Shown here: piece by piece, positions 1 through 7,797 of the stretch
Numbering within the stretch: the first letter of the stretch is position 1
Layout: every line of letters begins with the position of its first letter
Source of the DNA: GCA-002282575 sp964519885
Lineage (GTDB): Bacteria; Pseudomonadota; Gammaproteobacteria; Thiomicrospirales; Thiomicrospiraceae
Assembly: GCA_964519885.1 (NCBI GenBank)
Contig: CAZFLX010000017.1
Span: forward strand, 1 to 52,446
Length of the DNA stretch: 52,446 bases
Reading direction: 5' to 3'
Notes under the pieces: model-generated
What the model was told of the DNA's origin: nothing
Seen by the model: the letters and a program-made list of their open reading frames with translations, nothing else
Database searches by the model: none
Made by a program: the position numbers and the translations under genes

Positions 1-848
1 AGCGTACTCGTGAAGGTAACGACTTCTACCACGAAATGAAAGACTCTGGTGTACTAGATAAAGTAGCCATGGTTTACGGTCAGATGAACGAGCCGCCTGG
101 TAACCGTTTACGTGTTGCATTGACTGGTTTGACCATGGCTGAGTACTTCCGTGACGAAGGTCGTGACATCCTGTTCTTCGTTGACAATATCTACCGTTAT
201 ACACTAGCGGGTAACGAAGTGTCAGCATTGTTGGGTCGTATGCCTTCTGCGGTAGGTTACCAACCAACTTTGGCAGAAGAAATGGGTGCGGTTCAAGAGC
301 GTATTACGTCAACTAAAAATGGTTCGATTACCTCGATCCAAGCCGTTTACGTTCCTGCGGATGACTTGACTGACCCAGCTCCTGCAACGACCTTCGCCCA
401 CTTGGACGCAACGGTTGTATTGAACCGTTCGATTGCAGAACAAGGTTTGTACCCAGCAATTGACCCATTGGATTCGACTTCACGTCAATTAGATCCATTG
501 GTTGTTGGTGCTGAACACTACGACATCGCTCGTGGCGTACAAAAAACACTGCAACGTTACAAAGAGTTGAAAGACATTATTGCCATTTTGGGTATGGATG
601 AGTTGTCAGAAGATGACAAATCAATCGTTACTCGTGCGCGTAAAATTCAACGTTTCTTGTCGCAACCTTACCACGTAGCCGAAGTGTTCACGGGTGACAA
701 AGGTCGTTATGTTTCTTTGAAAGAAACCTTAGCGGGCTTCAAAATGATTATGGCTGGTGAGCTAGATCATTTACCAGAACAAGCTTTCTACATGGTCGGT
801 AACATCGACGAAGCGATTGAGAAAGCGAACAAACTGGCTGCCAAGTAA
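1..848 (+). CDS. atpD: F-type ATP synthase subunit beta, 5'-truncated by window edge
   Basis: This is the catalytic beta subunit of F1, which makes ATP from ADP and phosphate on the cytoplasmic face of the membrane. The reading frame is open from the first bases of the window (frame beginning at base 3), so the Walker A part lies outside. Visible family hallmarks are the Walker B region ILFFVDNIYRYT, the stretch SALLGRMPSAVGYQPTLAEE, and the DELSEDD segment of the C-terminal domain. About 281 codons remain out of a usual length near 460. atpC follows after 12 bases, as in standard atp operons. The identity is secure; only the start is missing. Confidence 0.98.
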   Translation, partial: RTREGNDFYHEMKDSGVLDKVAMVYGQMNEPPGNRLRVALTGLTMAEYFRDEGRDILFFVDNIYRYTLAGNEVSALLGRMPSAVGYQPTLAEEMGAVQERITSTKNGSITSIQAVYVPADDLTDPAPATTFAHLDATVVLNRSIAEQGLYPAIDPLDSTSRQLDPLVVGAEHYDIARGVQKTLQRYKELKDIIAILGMDELSEDDKSIVTRARKIQRFLSQPYHVAEVFTGDKGRYVSLKETLAGFKMIMAGELDHLPEQAFYMVGNIDEAIEKANKLAAK

Positions 849-860
849 GGAGGACAGATT

Positions 861-1298
861 ATGTCCGCAACCATGCAATTGGATATCGTCAGTGCCGAAG
901 GAGAAATCTTCTCTGGCAAGGTAGATCGTTTTTTTGCGCAGGCAGCCAATGGTGAAGTAGGTATCCTACCTCACCATACACAGTTCATCACCACGTTAAA
1001 GCCGGGTGAAGTACGTGTGTTGTCGGGTGATGAAGTGAGCTACTTTTATGTTTCTGGTGGTGTGCTAGAAATTCAACCAGATGTTGCCACGGTGTTAGCT
1101 GATACAGCTATCCGTGCGAAAGATTTGGACGAAGCGGCAGCACAAGAAGCTATGGCTCGTGCACAAGAAGCGATGGATTCTGCTAAAACCGATTTGGACG
1201 TGACACGCGCCCAAAACGCTTTGGCAGAAGCCGCAGCTCAAATTGCGATGCTGGGTCGTTTGCGCGATCAGTTAAGCAAACAAGGCTTAATGCATTAA
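861..1298 (+). CDS. atpC: F-type ATP synthase subunit epsilon
   Basis: The epsilon subunit belongs to the central stalk of F1 and restrains ATP hydrolysis. The 145-residue product has the normal length. It has an N-terminal beta-sandwich (about residues 1-88, with GEVGILPHHTQFITTLKPGE) followed by an Ala-rich helical hairpin to the end. A textbook Shine-Dalgarno AGGAGG (848-853) overlaps the end of atpD and sets the ATG. It is the last gene of the atp operon: a strong intrinsic terminator follows within 25 bases. Confidence 0.97.
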   Translation: MSATMQLDIVSAEGEIFSGKVDRFFAQAANGEVGILPHHTQFITTLKPGEVRVLSGDEVSYFYVSGGVLEIQPDVATVLADTAIRAKDLDEAAAQEAMARAQEAMDSAKTDLDVTRAQNALAEAAAQIAMLGRLRDQLSKQGLMH

Positions 1299-1321
1299 TT
1301 AGCCTTTATTGCACAAAAAAG

Positions 1322-1352
1322 AACGGGGGACTTAAGTCTCCCGTTTTTTTTT
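1322..1352 (+). terminator. Intrinsic terminator of the atp operon
   Basis: A 12-base arm (1322-1333) pairs with its complement (1334-1345), giving a near-perfect inverted repeat with one G-T pair centred on CTTAAG. It is followed by an unbroken run of T to 1352. It lies directly downstream of atpC and separates the atp operon from glmU. Confidence 0.93.
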
Positions 1353-1409
1353 GTCATCAGCTAGCGTACAATCAACTCAGTTGCTTCCACATTCCTTAAA
1401 AGAGGTTTT

Positions 1410-2774
1410 ATGCTTAGTGCAATCATTCTTGCTGCTGGCAAGGGCACGCGTATGCGTTCTGTGCTTCCTAAAGTGTTACAGCCGTTAGGCGGTCGTCCGT
1501 TACTTCATCATGTCATAGACACAGCTCAGTCTTTGCAAGCGCGCCAAACGGTTGTGGTGGCAGGTTTTGGTCTGGAAGCGGTTCAGTCTGCTTGTACGGA
1601 TTATTCCGTGAATTGGGCTGTGCAAGCTCAGCAGTTAGGTACAGGTCATGCGGTTGCTCAAGCAATAGATCATATTCAAGATGATGAAACGGCGTTGATT
1701 CTGTACGGTGACGTGCCTTTAATTCAATCGGCCACTTTGGCGCGTTTGGTGGATTTAGTCGATGATCGTCATCCCTTAGCTTTGTTAACCGTGACCTTGC
1801 CCGATCCTACAGGTTATGGACGCATTGTGCGTGATGCTAGTGGTAGTATGCAGCGCATTGTTGAACAAAAGGATGCTACTGCTGAAGAGCGTGCCATTAT
1901 CGAAGTGAACACGGGTATTATGGCTGCTAAAGGCTCTCAATTACGGGGTTGGTTGGCTCAGTTAGGGAATGACAATTCACAGGGTGAATATTACTTAACT
2001 GATATTATTGCCATGGCGGTTGCTGATGGTTTTATGGTGCGTTCGACGCAAGCCAGCAGTGAAATGGAAGTCCTGGGTGTGAATGATAAGGCGCAATTGG
2101 CTGGTTTGGAGCGTTTGTATCAGGCTGATCAAGTGATGGCTTTGATGAAAGCGGGTGTGACCGTGATTGATCCTTCACGGCTTGATATTCGTGGTACAGT
2201 CGAAGTGGGAATGGATTGTGCAATTGATGTGAATGTGGTCTTGTCTGGTAAGGTAATGCTGGGTAATAACGTGACGATTGGCGCAGGCTGTGTGTTACAT
2301 AACGTAACCTTAGCCGATGGGGTTAAGCTCAATCCTTATTCGGTGTTAGAAGATTGCACTATTGGCGCTGACTCTCGTGTGGGGCCTTTTGCTCGGGTGC
2401 GTCCAGGTACGGTGACGCAAGATCATGCCCATATTGGTAACTTTGTCGAATTGAAAAATGCTCAGTTAGGCAGTGGTGCCAAGGTGAACCATTTAAGTTA
2501 TGTCGGTGATGCCAGTGTGGGTGCGAAAGCCAATATTGGTGCAGGCACCATCACCTGTAATTACGATGGCGTGAATAAGCACCGCACGGTGATTGGTGAG
2601 GGAGCTTTTGTCGGTTCTAATTCGGCTCTAGTGGCTCCTGTCGCGATTGGTGCAGGCGCAACCATCGGAGCGGGCTCGGTGATTACTAAAGATACGCCCG
2701 ATGACCAGCTGACCTTGGCGCGCGCTAAACAGGTAACCATTGCGACTTGGCAACGTCCCGTTAAGAAATCGTAA
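1410..2774 (+). CDS. glmU: Bifunctional GlcN-1-P acetyltransferase / GlcNAc-1-P uridyltransferase
   Basis: GlmU makes UDP-GlcNAc, the precursor of peptidoglycan and lipid A, in the cytoplasm. The 454-residue protein has the usual length. The N-terminal uridyltransferase domain (about 1-228) opens with LAAGKGTRM and has a conserved lysine in LPKVLQPL. The C-terminal left-handed beta-helix (about 250-440) shows hexapeptide repeats and the acetyltransferase signatures GPFARVRPGT and NIGAGTITCNYDG. It sits between atpC and glmS, a common gammaproteobacterial order. An AGAGG stretch lies upstream of the ATG. Confidence 0.97.
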   Translation: MLSAIILAAGKGTRMRSVLPKVLQPLGGRPLLHHVIDTAQSLQARQTVVVAGFGLEAVQSACTDYSVNWAVQAQQLGTGHAVAQAIDHIQDDETALILYGDVPLIQSATLARLVDLVDDRHPLALLTVTLPDPTGYGRIVRDASGSMQRIVEQKDATAEERAIIEVNTGIMAAKGSQLRGWLAQLGNDNSQGEYYLTDIIAMAVADGFMVRSTQASSEMEVLGVNDKAQLAGLERLYQADQVMALMKAGVTVIDPSRLDIRGTVEVGMDCAIDVNVVLSGKVMLGNNVTIGAGCVLHNVTLADGVKLNPYSVLEDCTIGADSRVGPFARVRPGTVTQDHAHIGNFVELKNAQLGSGAKVNHLSYVGDASVGAKANIGAGTITCNYDGVNKHRTVIGEGAFVGSNSALVAPVAIGAGATIGAGSVITKDTPDDQLTLARAKQVTIATWQRPVKKS

Positions 2775-2788
2775 CAGAATAAAGACAA

Positions 2789-2861
2789 GGGTCACGAGCT
2801 ACGCCAGTTGCGTCGGTTATCCATTCGGATAAATACGCTCATTATGTCTTCTCGATGACCC
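2789..2861 (+). other. Candidate branched RNA structure in the glmU-glmS spacer
   Basis: Bases 2789-2798 (GGGTCACGAG) can pair with 2851-2861 through ten base pairs and a single bulged A (2855). The enclosed sequence holds a second hairpin with arms 2801-2804 and 2810-2813 and a third with arms TTATCC (2817-2822) and GGATAA (2827-2832) closed by a four-base loop. This would be a multi-branched fold ending 33 bases before the glmS start codon. There is no T-run, so it is not an intrinsic terminator. It does not resemble the glmS ribozyme. It could be a leader element, an mRNA processing site or chance. Confidence 0.35.
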
Positions 2862-2894
2862 AGTAGAATCATTAGTGTTTGGAGAAGTGTAAAC

Positions 2895-4742
2895 ATGTGC
2901 GGAATTGTTGGTGGTGTTGCAGAACGTAATGTCGTTCCTATTTTGATTGAAGGCTTGCGTCGTTTAGAGTACCGTGGTTATGACTCAGCGGGTCTGGCGG
3001 TATTGAATGATAAGGGCATTGACCGCGCGCGTGCGGTGGGTAAGGTGCAAAATCTGGCTGATTTAGTGGCAGAAGAGGGGGTTGCAGGCGTTTACGGTAT
3101 TGCGCATACCCGCTGGGCAACCCACGGTAAGCCAGCTGAGCGCAATGCGCATCCGCATGTATCGGAAGATCGTATTGTATTGGTACATAACGGCATTATC
3201 GAAAATGCCTTTGATCTACGTGAAACCATGCAGGCGCAAGGGGTGGTTTTCTCTTCAGAAACCGACACCGAAGTGGTGGTGCATTTATTAGCGCAAGAAA
3301 GTAAAAAAACCAATGACTGGTTGCAAGCGGTGAAAAATACCCTAGCTAAATTGCATGGCTCTTTTGCCTTGGCGATTTTGAATAAAGACATCCCAGGTCG
3401 CATGATTGTGGCACGTGAAGGCAGCCCCTTGGTAATCGGTTTAGGTTTTGGTGAGAAGTTTGTTGCTTCCGATCAAATGGCGCTATTGCCTGTTACGCAA
3501 CAGTTTATTTTCTTAGAAGAAGGGGATGTTGCCGACATTACTAAAGACAGCTTGACCATTTATGATCGTCAGTGGCGTATGTTGGCCGACAATGAGCGTC
3601 CCGTGGTGCAATCGAATCTGAGTTTGGATTCGGTGAGCAAAGGTGAATACCGTCATTTCATGATTAAAGAGATTCATGAACAGCCAAGCCTGATTGCTGA
3701 ATCTTTAGAGGGACGTTTATTGCCCAACGGCGTGGTATCTAACCTGTTAGGGCCAGACTCTGACGATATGCTGCGTCAAATCGAAGCCATTAAAATTGTC
3801 GGTTGCGGTACCAGCTTCTTGTCGGGTGAAACAGCACGTTATTGGTTAGAATATCTGGTTGATATGCCTTGCCAGGTCGAAATCGCCAGTGAATTCCGTT
3901 ACCGTCAGCCATCGATGTTCAAAAACACCTTAATGGTGTTCATTTCTCAGTCGGGTGAAACCGCCGATACCTTGTCGGCGATGCGCGAAGCCAAAGCCCG
4001 TGGTTTCAAAACGCTAGCCGTGGTCAATGTGCCAGAAAGTAGCATGGTGCGTGAAGCCGACATGGTGTTATTAACCCGTGCCGGTCGTGAAATGTCGGTG
4101 GCCTCAACCAAAGGCTTTACCACGCAGTTAGTGGCGATGATGTTGTTAGTATTGGCGATTGGTAAAGCGAAAGGTAATTTGAAAGAAGATGCCGCCATGA
4201 CGCTAGTGAATGAGTTGCGTGCATTGCCAGATGTGTTGCGTCAGGTATTGTTAAAAGACGATGAAATTCAACAGATGGCTCAGAAATTGGCGTTGAAAGA
4301 CAATGCGATGTTCCTAGGTCGGGGTTTTATGTACCCGATTGCCGAAGAGGGTGCGTTGAAGATGAAAGAATTGTCTTACATCCATGCTGAAGCTTACCCT
4401 GCAGGTGAGTTAAAACATGGTCCATTGGCGCTGATTGATGAAAAAATGCCTGTGGTGTCAGTCGCACCGAATGATGTGTTGTGGGCGAAGCTCAAGTCTA
4501 ACCTTGAAGAAGTCTCAGCACGTGGCGGTGAATTGTTTGTATTCTCGGCTGCTGGCATGATTGACCCGAGCGAATTTGAACACGCACGTTACCATAATAT
4601 TTGTTTACCGATTCAACTCAACTCATTAGCTCCTGTTGCTTACGTGGTGCCTTTGCAGTTGTTGGCTTACCATACCGCAGTGATTCGTGGTACCGACGTG
4701 GATCAACCCCGTAACTTAGCGAAGTCTGTGACGGTGGAGTAG
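2895..4742 (+). CDS. glmS: Glutamine-fructose-6-phosphate aminotransferase (isomerizing)
   Basis: GlmS makes glucosamine-6-phosphate from fructose-6-phosphate and glutamine, the first step of the hexosamine pathway that feeds GlmU. The 615-residue product starts MCGIVGG, so the N-terminal nucleophile Cys2 is present. The glutaminase domain (about 1-220) carries HTRWATHG and HNGIIEN. Two SIS domains follow (about 290-430 and 465-600), with GCGTSF, SQSGETADT and the C-terminal DQPRNLAKSVTVE. The Shine-Dalgarno is GGAG at 2881-2884. The gene lies 120 bases after glmU. Confidence 0.97.
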   Translation: MCGIVGGVAERNVVPILIEGLRRLEYRGYDSAGLAVLNDKGIDRARAVGKVQNLADLVAEEGVAGVYGIAHTRWATHGKPAERNAHPHVSEDRIVLVHNGIIENAFDLRETMQAQGVVFSSETDTEVVVHLLAQESKKTNDWLQAVKNTLAKLHGSFALAILNKDIPGRMIVAREGSPLVIGLGFGEKFVASDQMALLPVTQQFIFLEEGDVADITKDSLTIYDRQWRMLADNERPVVQSNLSLDSVSKGEYRHFMIKEIHEQPSLIAESLEGRLLPNGVVSNLLGPDSDDMLRQIEAIKIVGCGTSFLSGETARYWLEYLVDMPCQVEIASEFRYRQPSMFKNTLMVFISQSGETADTLSAMREAKARGFKTLAVVNVPESSMVREADMVLLTRAGREMSVASTKGFTTQLVAMMLLVLAIGKAKGNLKEDAAMTLVNELRALPDVLRQVLLKDDEIQQMAQKLALKDNAMFLGRGFMYPIAEEGALKMKELSYIHAEAYPAGELKHGPLALIDEKMPVVSVAPNDVLWAKLKSNLEEVSARGGELFVFSAAGMIDPSEFEHARYHNICLPIQLNSLAPVAYVVPLQLLAYHTAVIRGTDVDQPRNLAKSVTVE

Positions 4743-4746
4743 TCAA

Positions 4747-5037
4747 ATGCGCTTAACAGCACAACAGACAGATGGTATTGTCGCTTTACTGCACAAACAA
4801 TGGTGTGATGTTTCTTCTGTCTGGCTGTTTGGCTCTCGATTAGATGATCGTAAGCAGGGTGGTGATGTTGACCTATTGGTTGAATTGACATCCTCTGTTC
4901 CCTTGATTGAGAAATATCTCCTGCAAGATAAGCTAGAGCAGTTTCTGGGTGTTCGTGTTGATTTGCTATTATCGGCTCTCGATCAAAAAACTACCGATTT
5001 TGTCGAATATGTGAAGCAAATAGGGGTGAAGCTGTGA
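4747..5037 (+). CDS. Minimal nucleotidyltransferase (MNT), MntA-type antitoxin
   Basis: This 96-residue protein is a stand-alone minimal nucleotidyltransferase of the DNA polymerase beta-like superfamily. The active-site pattern is intact: Gly29-Ser30 followed by Asp40-x-Asp42, and a third acidic residue in VRVDLLLS (Asp72). In the MntA/HepT toxin-antitoxin family such proteins silence a HEPN ribonuclease by adding nucleotides to it. The gene begins four bases after the glmS stop, so it is probably co-transcribed with glmS. Its partner immediately downstream is broken, which would leave this an orphan antitoxin. The family is clear; the present function is uncertain. Confidence 0.85.
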   Translation: MRLTAQQTDGIVALLHKQWCDVSSVWLFGSRLDDRKQGGDVDLLVELTSSVPLIEKYLLQDKLEQFLGVRVDLLLSALDQKTTDFVEYVKQIGVKL

Positions 5038-5296
5038 CAGATTATGCTCAGTTTTTGCAGGCATTGGAAAAAAGCGTCAAGCGGTTATTTTTATTGTGGA
5101 AGGTTTTAACTTCACGGTTAATCGTATTGACTGGGAGAATTTGTCTACAGGCTTAACACAGCGCGAACCTGATTTAATGGAGCGATTGAGTGCGCTCAAT
5201 GATCGCTTTGCGAAGTTGCAAGACTTAACCGGTGGTTTAATGAAAAACTTGATCTCAACCTCACAGAAGAAGCTAGCCTGCTTTTTTAGGGATTAA
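5034..5296 (+). pseudogene. Decayed HEPN/HepT-type ribonuclease toxin
   Basis: A GTG overlapping the MNT stop opens a short frame (5034-5156) reading TDYAQFLQALEKSVKRL, typical of the amino end of HepT-like toxins. The likeness then moves to another frame, where 5096-5296 reads ENLSTGLTQREPDLMERL and then ALNDRFAKLQDLTGG, a middle segment recognisable in the same family. A frameshift near 5090-5110 is needed to join them. The expected C-terminal part with the R-x4-6-H catalytic motif is missing: the frame stops after SQKKLACFFRD and I found no continuation in other frames. Family assignment is from memory of the motif, so it is moderate. Confidence 0.6.
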
Positions 5297-5339
5297 CTTC
5301 TTAATTTAGTTGGGATTAAAAGCTCAGGTTTTGACCAAG

Positions 5340-5621
5340 CTAGGGCATCATCATGTTAGATTTGCTGATTTTATGATGCATTTTTTGCATTTCTTGCATG
5401 TGTTTCATGTTTTGATCATTCACTTCACGCATGTGTCTTTGTTGTAATTGAAAGACCTCGTTCATTTGACGCTGATGCATCATTTGAAGTTGTAAATTCA
5501 AGTCCTGTCGTTTCTGAGCTTCGGAAACCGGTGCGGGTGTTGTATTCACTTCTTCTGCCAGTACTGGGGTTATCAAGCAACTGGCTAAAAGGGTAGCTAA
5601 AATTGATGTCTGGATTCGCAT
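5340..5621 (-). CDS. Small exported Met/His-rich coiled-coil protein
   Basis: The function is not recognised. The 93-residue product has a clear Sec signal peptide (about 1-22, ending PVLA-EE). The mature part of about 71 residues is almost entirely helical in character, rich in Gln, with eleven Met and five His, and ends in NMMMP. The spacing of hydrophobic and Met residues suggests a coiled coil. Met/His clusters of this sort can bind copper or silver, but that is only an inference. A good Shine-Dalgarno (AGGAG) precedes the ATG. It stands alone, downstream of nothing on its strand, and converges on the decayed toxin gene. Confidence 0.75.
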   Translation of the reverse strand: MRIQTSILATLLASCLITPVLAEEVNTTPAPVSEAQKRQDLNLQLQMMHQRQMNEVFQLQQRHMREVNDQNMKHMQEMQKMHHKISKSNMMMP

Positions 5622-5970
5622 GATGCTTCTCCTTATGAGATGAGTTTGGATGAAAAAGTAACAATTCTCTCTGAGCTTTCGTCTTCATCATACCACTAGC
5701 TTCGTCAGAATCCATCCATTGTTCTTGTATAAACTGATAGAAGTTTTTTATTATAAGGCTAATAAAATTAATGTGTTGTATGTTGGTCAAGCATTTTTAG
5801 CAAAATTGTTAGCGCAATTTTCCCAGTTAATCGGTTCCGCCTTATTCGGTTTTTACCAGTGCGCAGCAAATTTGACATGCCTGTCACAAGCTTTAATAAT
5901 GGTGGCTATTTAAAGCAACTGAAAAGTGGCTGTTAGTTGGGCTTGGCAGTGGTATGTGAGTGTTAATTGA
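5622..5970. other. Intergenic region with no supported gene
   Basis: This 349-base AT-rich gap lies between the divergent exported Met/His-rich gene and ubiA. It contains the promoter at 5872-5900. Short open frames here have no ribosome binding site or family likeness. No ubiC (chorismate lyase), often next to ubiA, is present. Confidence 0.7.
5872..5900 (+). promoter_or_regulatory. Sigma-70 promoter for ubiA
   Basis: A perfect -35 TTGACA (5872-5877) is followed after 17 bases by AATAAT (5895-5900), five of six matches to the -10 consensus. It points toward ubiA, whose start is about 65 bases beyond the predicted transcription start. Confidence 0.75.
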
Positions 5971-6828
5971 ATGATGTCATGGATGTTTTCTTCACCTTAT
6001 TTTCGTTTAATGCGCCTAGATAAGCCTGTGGGTACTTACTTGGTGTTGCTGCCGGCGTTAATAGCGCTGTGGCTGGCTGCGCAAGGTGTGCCACCTTTAT
6101 GGGAATTGGTTGTTTTTGTGCTGGGTGCGTGTGTGATGCGCTCGGCAGGTTGCGTTATTAACGATTACGCCGATCGAGATTGGGATGGTGCCGTGGCACG
6201 AACCTGCGATCGTCCGTTAACCTGCGGTGAAATTTCGCCGCGTTCGGCACTGGTTTTATTTGCAGGCTTGTTAGTATTAGGCGGTCTGTTGGTGCTGACG
6301 CTCAGAACAGAAGTATTGCTGTGGGCAGTGGGTGCGGTGGTTCTGGCTACGCTTTATCCTTTTACCAAGCGCTGGGTTTATTATCCGCAACTGTTTTTGG
6401 GTTTAGCCTTTGCTTGGGCGATTCCGATGGGATTTGTTGCGGTGTTAGGTGATATGCCTTGGCAAGGGTGGTGGTTGTTTGCCGTCACGGTGGTATGGGC
6501 GCTTATTTATGATACCTGGTATGCGCTGGTAGATCGGGATGATGACATTAAGGTAGGTATTAAATCGACTGCTATTTTGTTTGGGCGCTATGTTGGCGTT
6601 ATGATGGCAGGACTGATGCTGTTAATGCTGTGGTTGCTGTTGGAGCTGGGTAGTCGATTTTCATTGTCATGGCCTTGGTTTGCTGCGGTTGTGTTGGTGG
6701 CGATGCATTTTGCTTGGCAACTTTGGTTGGTGCGAGGCGGTGATGGTGTGTCAGCTTTTCGGGCGTTTAGAAGTAATGTATGGATTGGGGTGATTTTATG
6801 GTTAGGCGTGGTGTTGTCGTATCTTTAA
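5971..6828 (+). CDS. ubiA: 4-hydroxybenzoate polyprenyltransferase
   Basis: UbiA is an inner-membrane enzyme that attaches the polyprenyl tail to 4-hydroxybenzoate in ubiquinone synthesis. The 285-residue protein has the usual length and many hydrophobic segments. Both aspartate-rich metal/diphosphate motifs are visible: NDYADRDWD (near residue 67) and DTWYALVDRDDD (near 180). No strong Shine-Dalgarno precedes the ATG at 5971; ATG codons at 5974 and 5983 are alternatives. The 3' end overlaps the next gene by about 31 bases, suggesting translational coupling. Confidence 0.95.
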   Translation: MMSWMFSSPYFRLMRLDKPVGTYLVLLPALIALWLAAQGVPPLWELVVFVLGACVMRSAGCVINDYADRDWDGAVARTCDRPLTCGEISPRSALVLFAGLLVLGGLLVLTLRTEVLLWAVGAVVLATLYPFTKRWVYYPQLFLGLAFAWAIPMGFVAVLGDMPWQGWWLFAVTVVWALIYDTWYALVDRDDDIKVGIKSTAILFGRYVGVMMAGLMLLMLWLLLELGSRFSLSWPWFAAVVLVAMHFAWQLWLVRGGDGVSAFRAFRSNVWIGVILWLGVVLSYL

Positions 6829-7148
6829 TGATGATTATAGGTGTTGGGCTGGGTGCTTGTACTCAAGAGTCTCAAAATCAAATTGGGCGCAGTCTGCAAA
6901 ACTGGACGGGTACCAATGGCGTAATGGAAATTTATTCGGGCGGTGTGATTGTGAAGCGCTTTATTAACGTTGATAAACTTTCGACCGCTTATGGTACGGA
7001 TGATGGTAAAGCGCGTCCTTATCGATTTGGTTATGGCGTTTTGGATGAAAACCTAAACTATGTTAAAGATGCTGGTGAGAAAAAAGTTTACTTTGAAATT
7101 GGTGAATATTCATCGGAATATGTTTTTTATGAAAATCCACGGAATTAA
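6798..7148 (+). CDS. Small lipoprotein of unknown function
   Basis: The function is not recognised. I chose the ATG at 6798 rather than the upstream one at 6780, because it gives a compact signal peptide (MVRRGVVVSLMMIIGVGLGAC) with a lipobox GLGAC and follows a GGGGTG Shine-Dalgarno. The mature part of about 96 residues is polar, with no cysteine beyond the acylated one, and has several Tyr/Gly-rich beta-like stretches such as AYGTDDGKARPYRFGYG. It overlaps ubiA and lies three bases before the esterase gene, so the three genes are likely one transcript. Confidence 0.8.
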   Translation: MVRRGVVVSLMMIIGVGLGACTQESQNQIGRSLQNWTGTNGVMEIYSGGVIVKRFINVDKLSTAYGTDDGKARPYRFGYGVLDENLNYVKDAGEKKVYFEIGEYSSEYVFYENPRN

Positions 7149-7151
7149 TCC

Positions 7152-7763
7152 ATGAAGCCTTCATTGGTAATTGCTTTGCATGGTTTGGGTGCTAATGGTG
7201 CGGATTTAATGCCTTTACAAGCCATGATGGGCTTAAATGATGTGCCTTGGTTGTTTCCCGATGCCCCGGAAATGTCGGTCACGGCTAATATGGGTATGCG
7301 CATGCCCGCTTGGTTCGATATTTTAGGATTTAGCCCGATTGATGCGGTGGATCAGGTTGGTATTGCTCGCAGTGCTAAAACAGTCGATCAATTACTGGCA
7401 GAGCAAAGTGCCTTGGGTGTCGATGTCAGTCAGGTGGTGTTGTTGGGTTTCTCGCAGGGTGGAGTGGTTGCTTTGCATGCAGGTTTGTCGGGTAGCTTTC
7501 GCGTCGGGGCAGTGGTGGGTTTATCGACTTGGTTGCCAGCGGCAGAAGCCTTAGCACCGGTTTCGGGTGAACAGCAGACAACGCCAGTTTGGTTAGGACA
7601 TGGATGCCTAGATAGCATAGTGCCGTTAATGGCGCATGAACGTGCCAAAACCAGTTTAAGCCAGTTGGGCGTGAAACAGCTAACCAGTCGAAGCTATGCG
7701 ATGGCGCACAGTATTTTGCCTGAAGAATTAGAAGATGTACGCTTGTGGATTGAAGGCTTGTAG
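7152..7763 (+). CDS. Carboxylesterase / lysophospholipase-like alpha/beta hydrolase
   Basis: This 203-residue cytoplasmic hydrolase belongs to the bacterial phospholipase/carboxylesterase family (Pfam Abhydrolase_2 type), which cleaves short acyl esters. It has the oxyanion motif ALHGLGANG near the start, the nucleophile elbow GFSQGG (Ser101), the acid in GHGCLDSIVP and the catalytic histidine in AMAHSI. The length is slightly below the usual 215-220. The physiological substrate cannot be read from sequence. It is the third gene after ubiA. Confidence 0.9.
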   Translation: MKPSLVIALHGLGANGADLMPLQAMMGLNDVPWLFPDAPEMSVTANMGMRMPAWFDILGFSPIDAVDQVGIARSAKTVDQLLAEQSALGVDVSQVVLLGFSQGGVVALHAGLSGSFRVGAVVGLSTWLPAAEALAPVSGEQQTTPVWLGHGCLDSIVPLMAHERAKTSLSQLGVKQLTSRSYAMAHSILPEELEDVRLWIEGL

Positions 7764-7791
7764 AGTGGGGGATTCCCCACTCAGACTGAGT
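7763..7791. terminator. Hairpins between convergent esterase and ppnP genes
   Basis: A perfect 8-bp stem (7763-7770 with 7775-7782, loop GATT) begins in the esterase stop codon. It overlaps a second palindrome, ACTCAGACTGAGT (7779-7791). T-runs are poor on both strands, so termination strength is uncertain. The position between converging genes supports the call. Confidence 0.5.
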
Positions 7792-7797
7792 TTGGTA

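Noticed and set aside
2789..2861. glmS ribozyme or c-di-GMP riboswitch in the glmU-glmS spacer
   Set aside because: The conserved cores of these RNA classes are not visible; only a generic branched fold is supported.
5425..5790. 121-codon open frame on the minus strand overlapping the Met/His-rich exported gene
   Set aside because: It lies in another frame of a gene with a clear signal peptide and ribosome binding site, and its product has no recognisable features.
5719..5913. 64-codon open frame in the gap before ubiA
   Set aside because: No ribosome binding site, AT-rich composition, and it overlaps the strong ubiA promoter.
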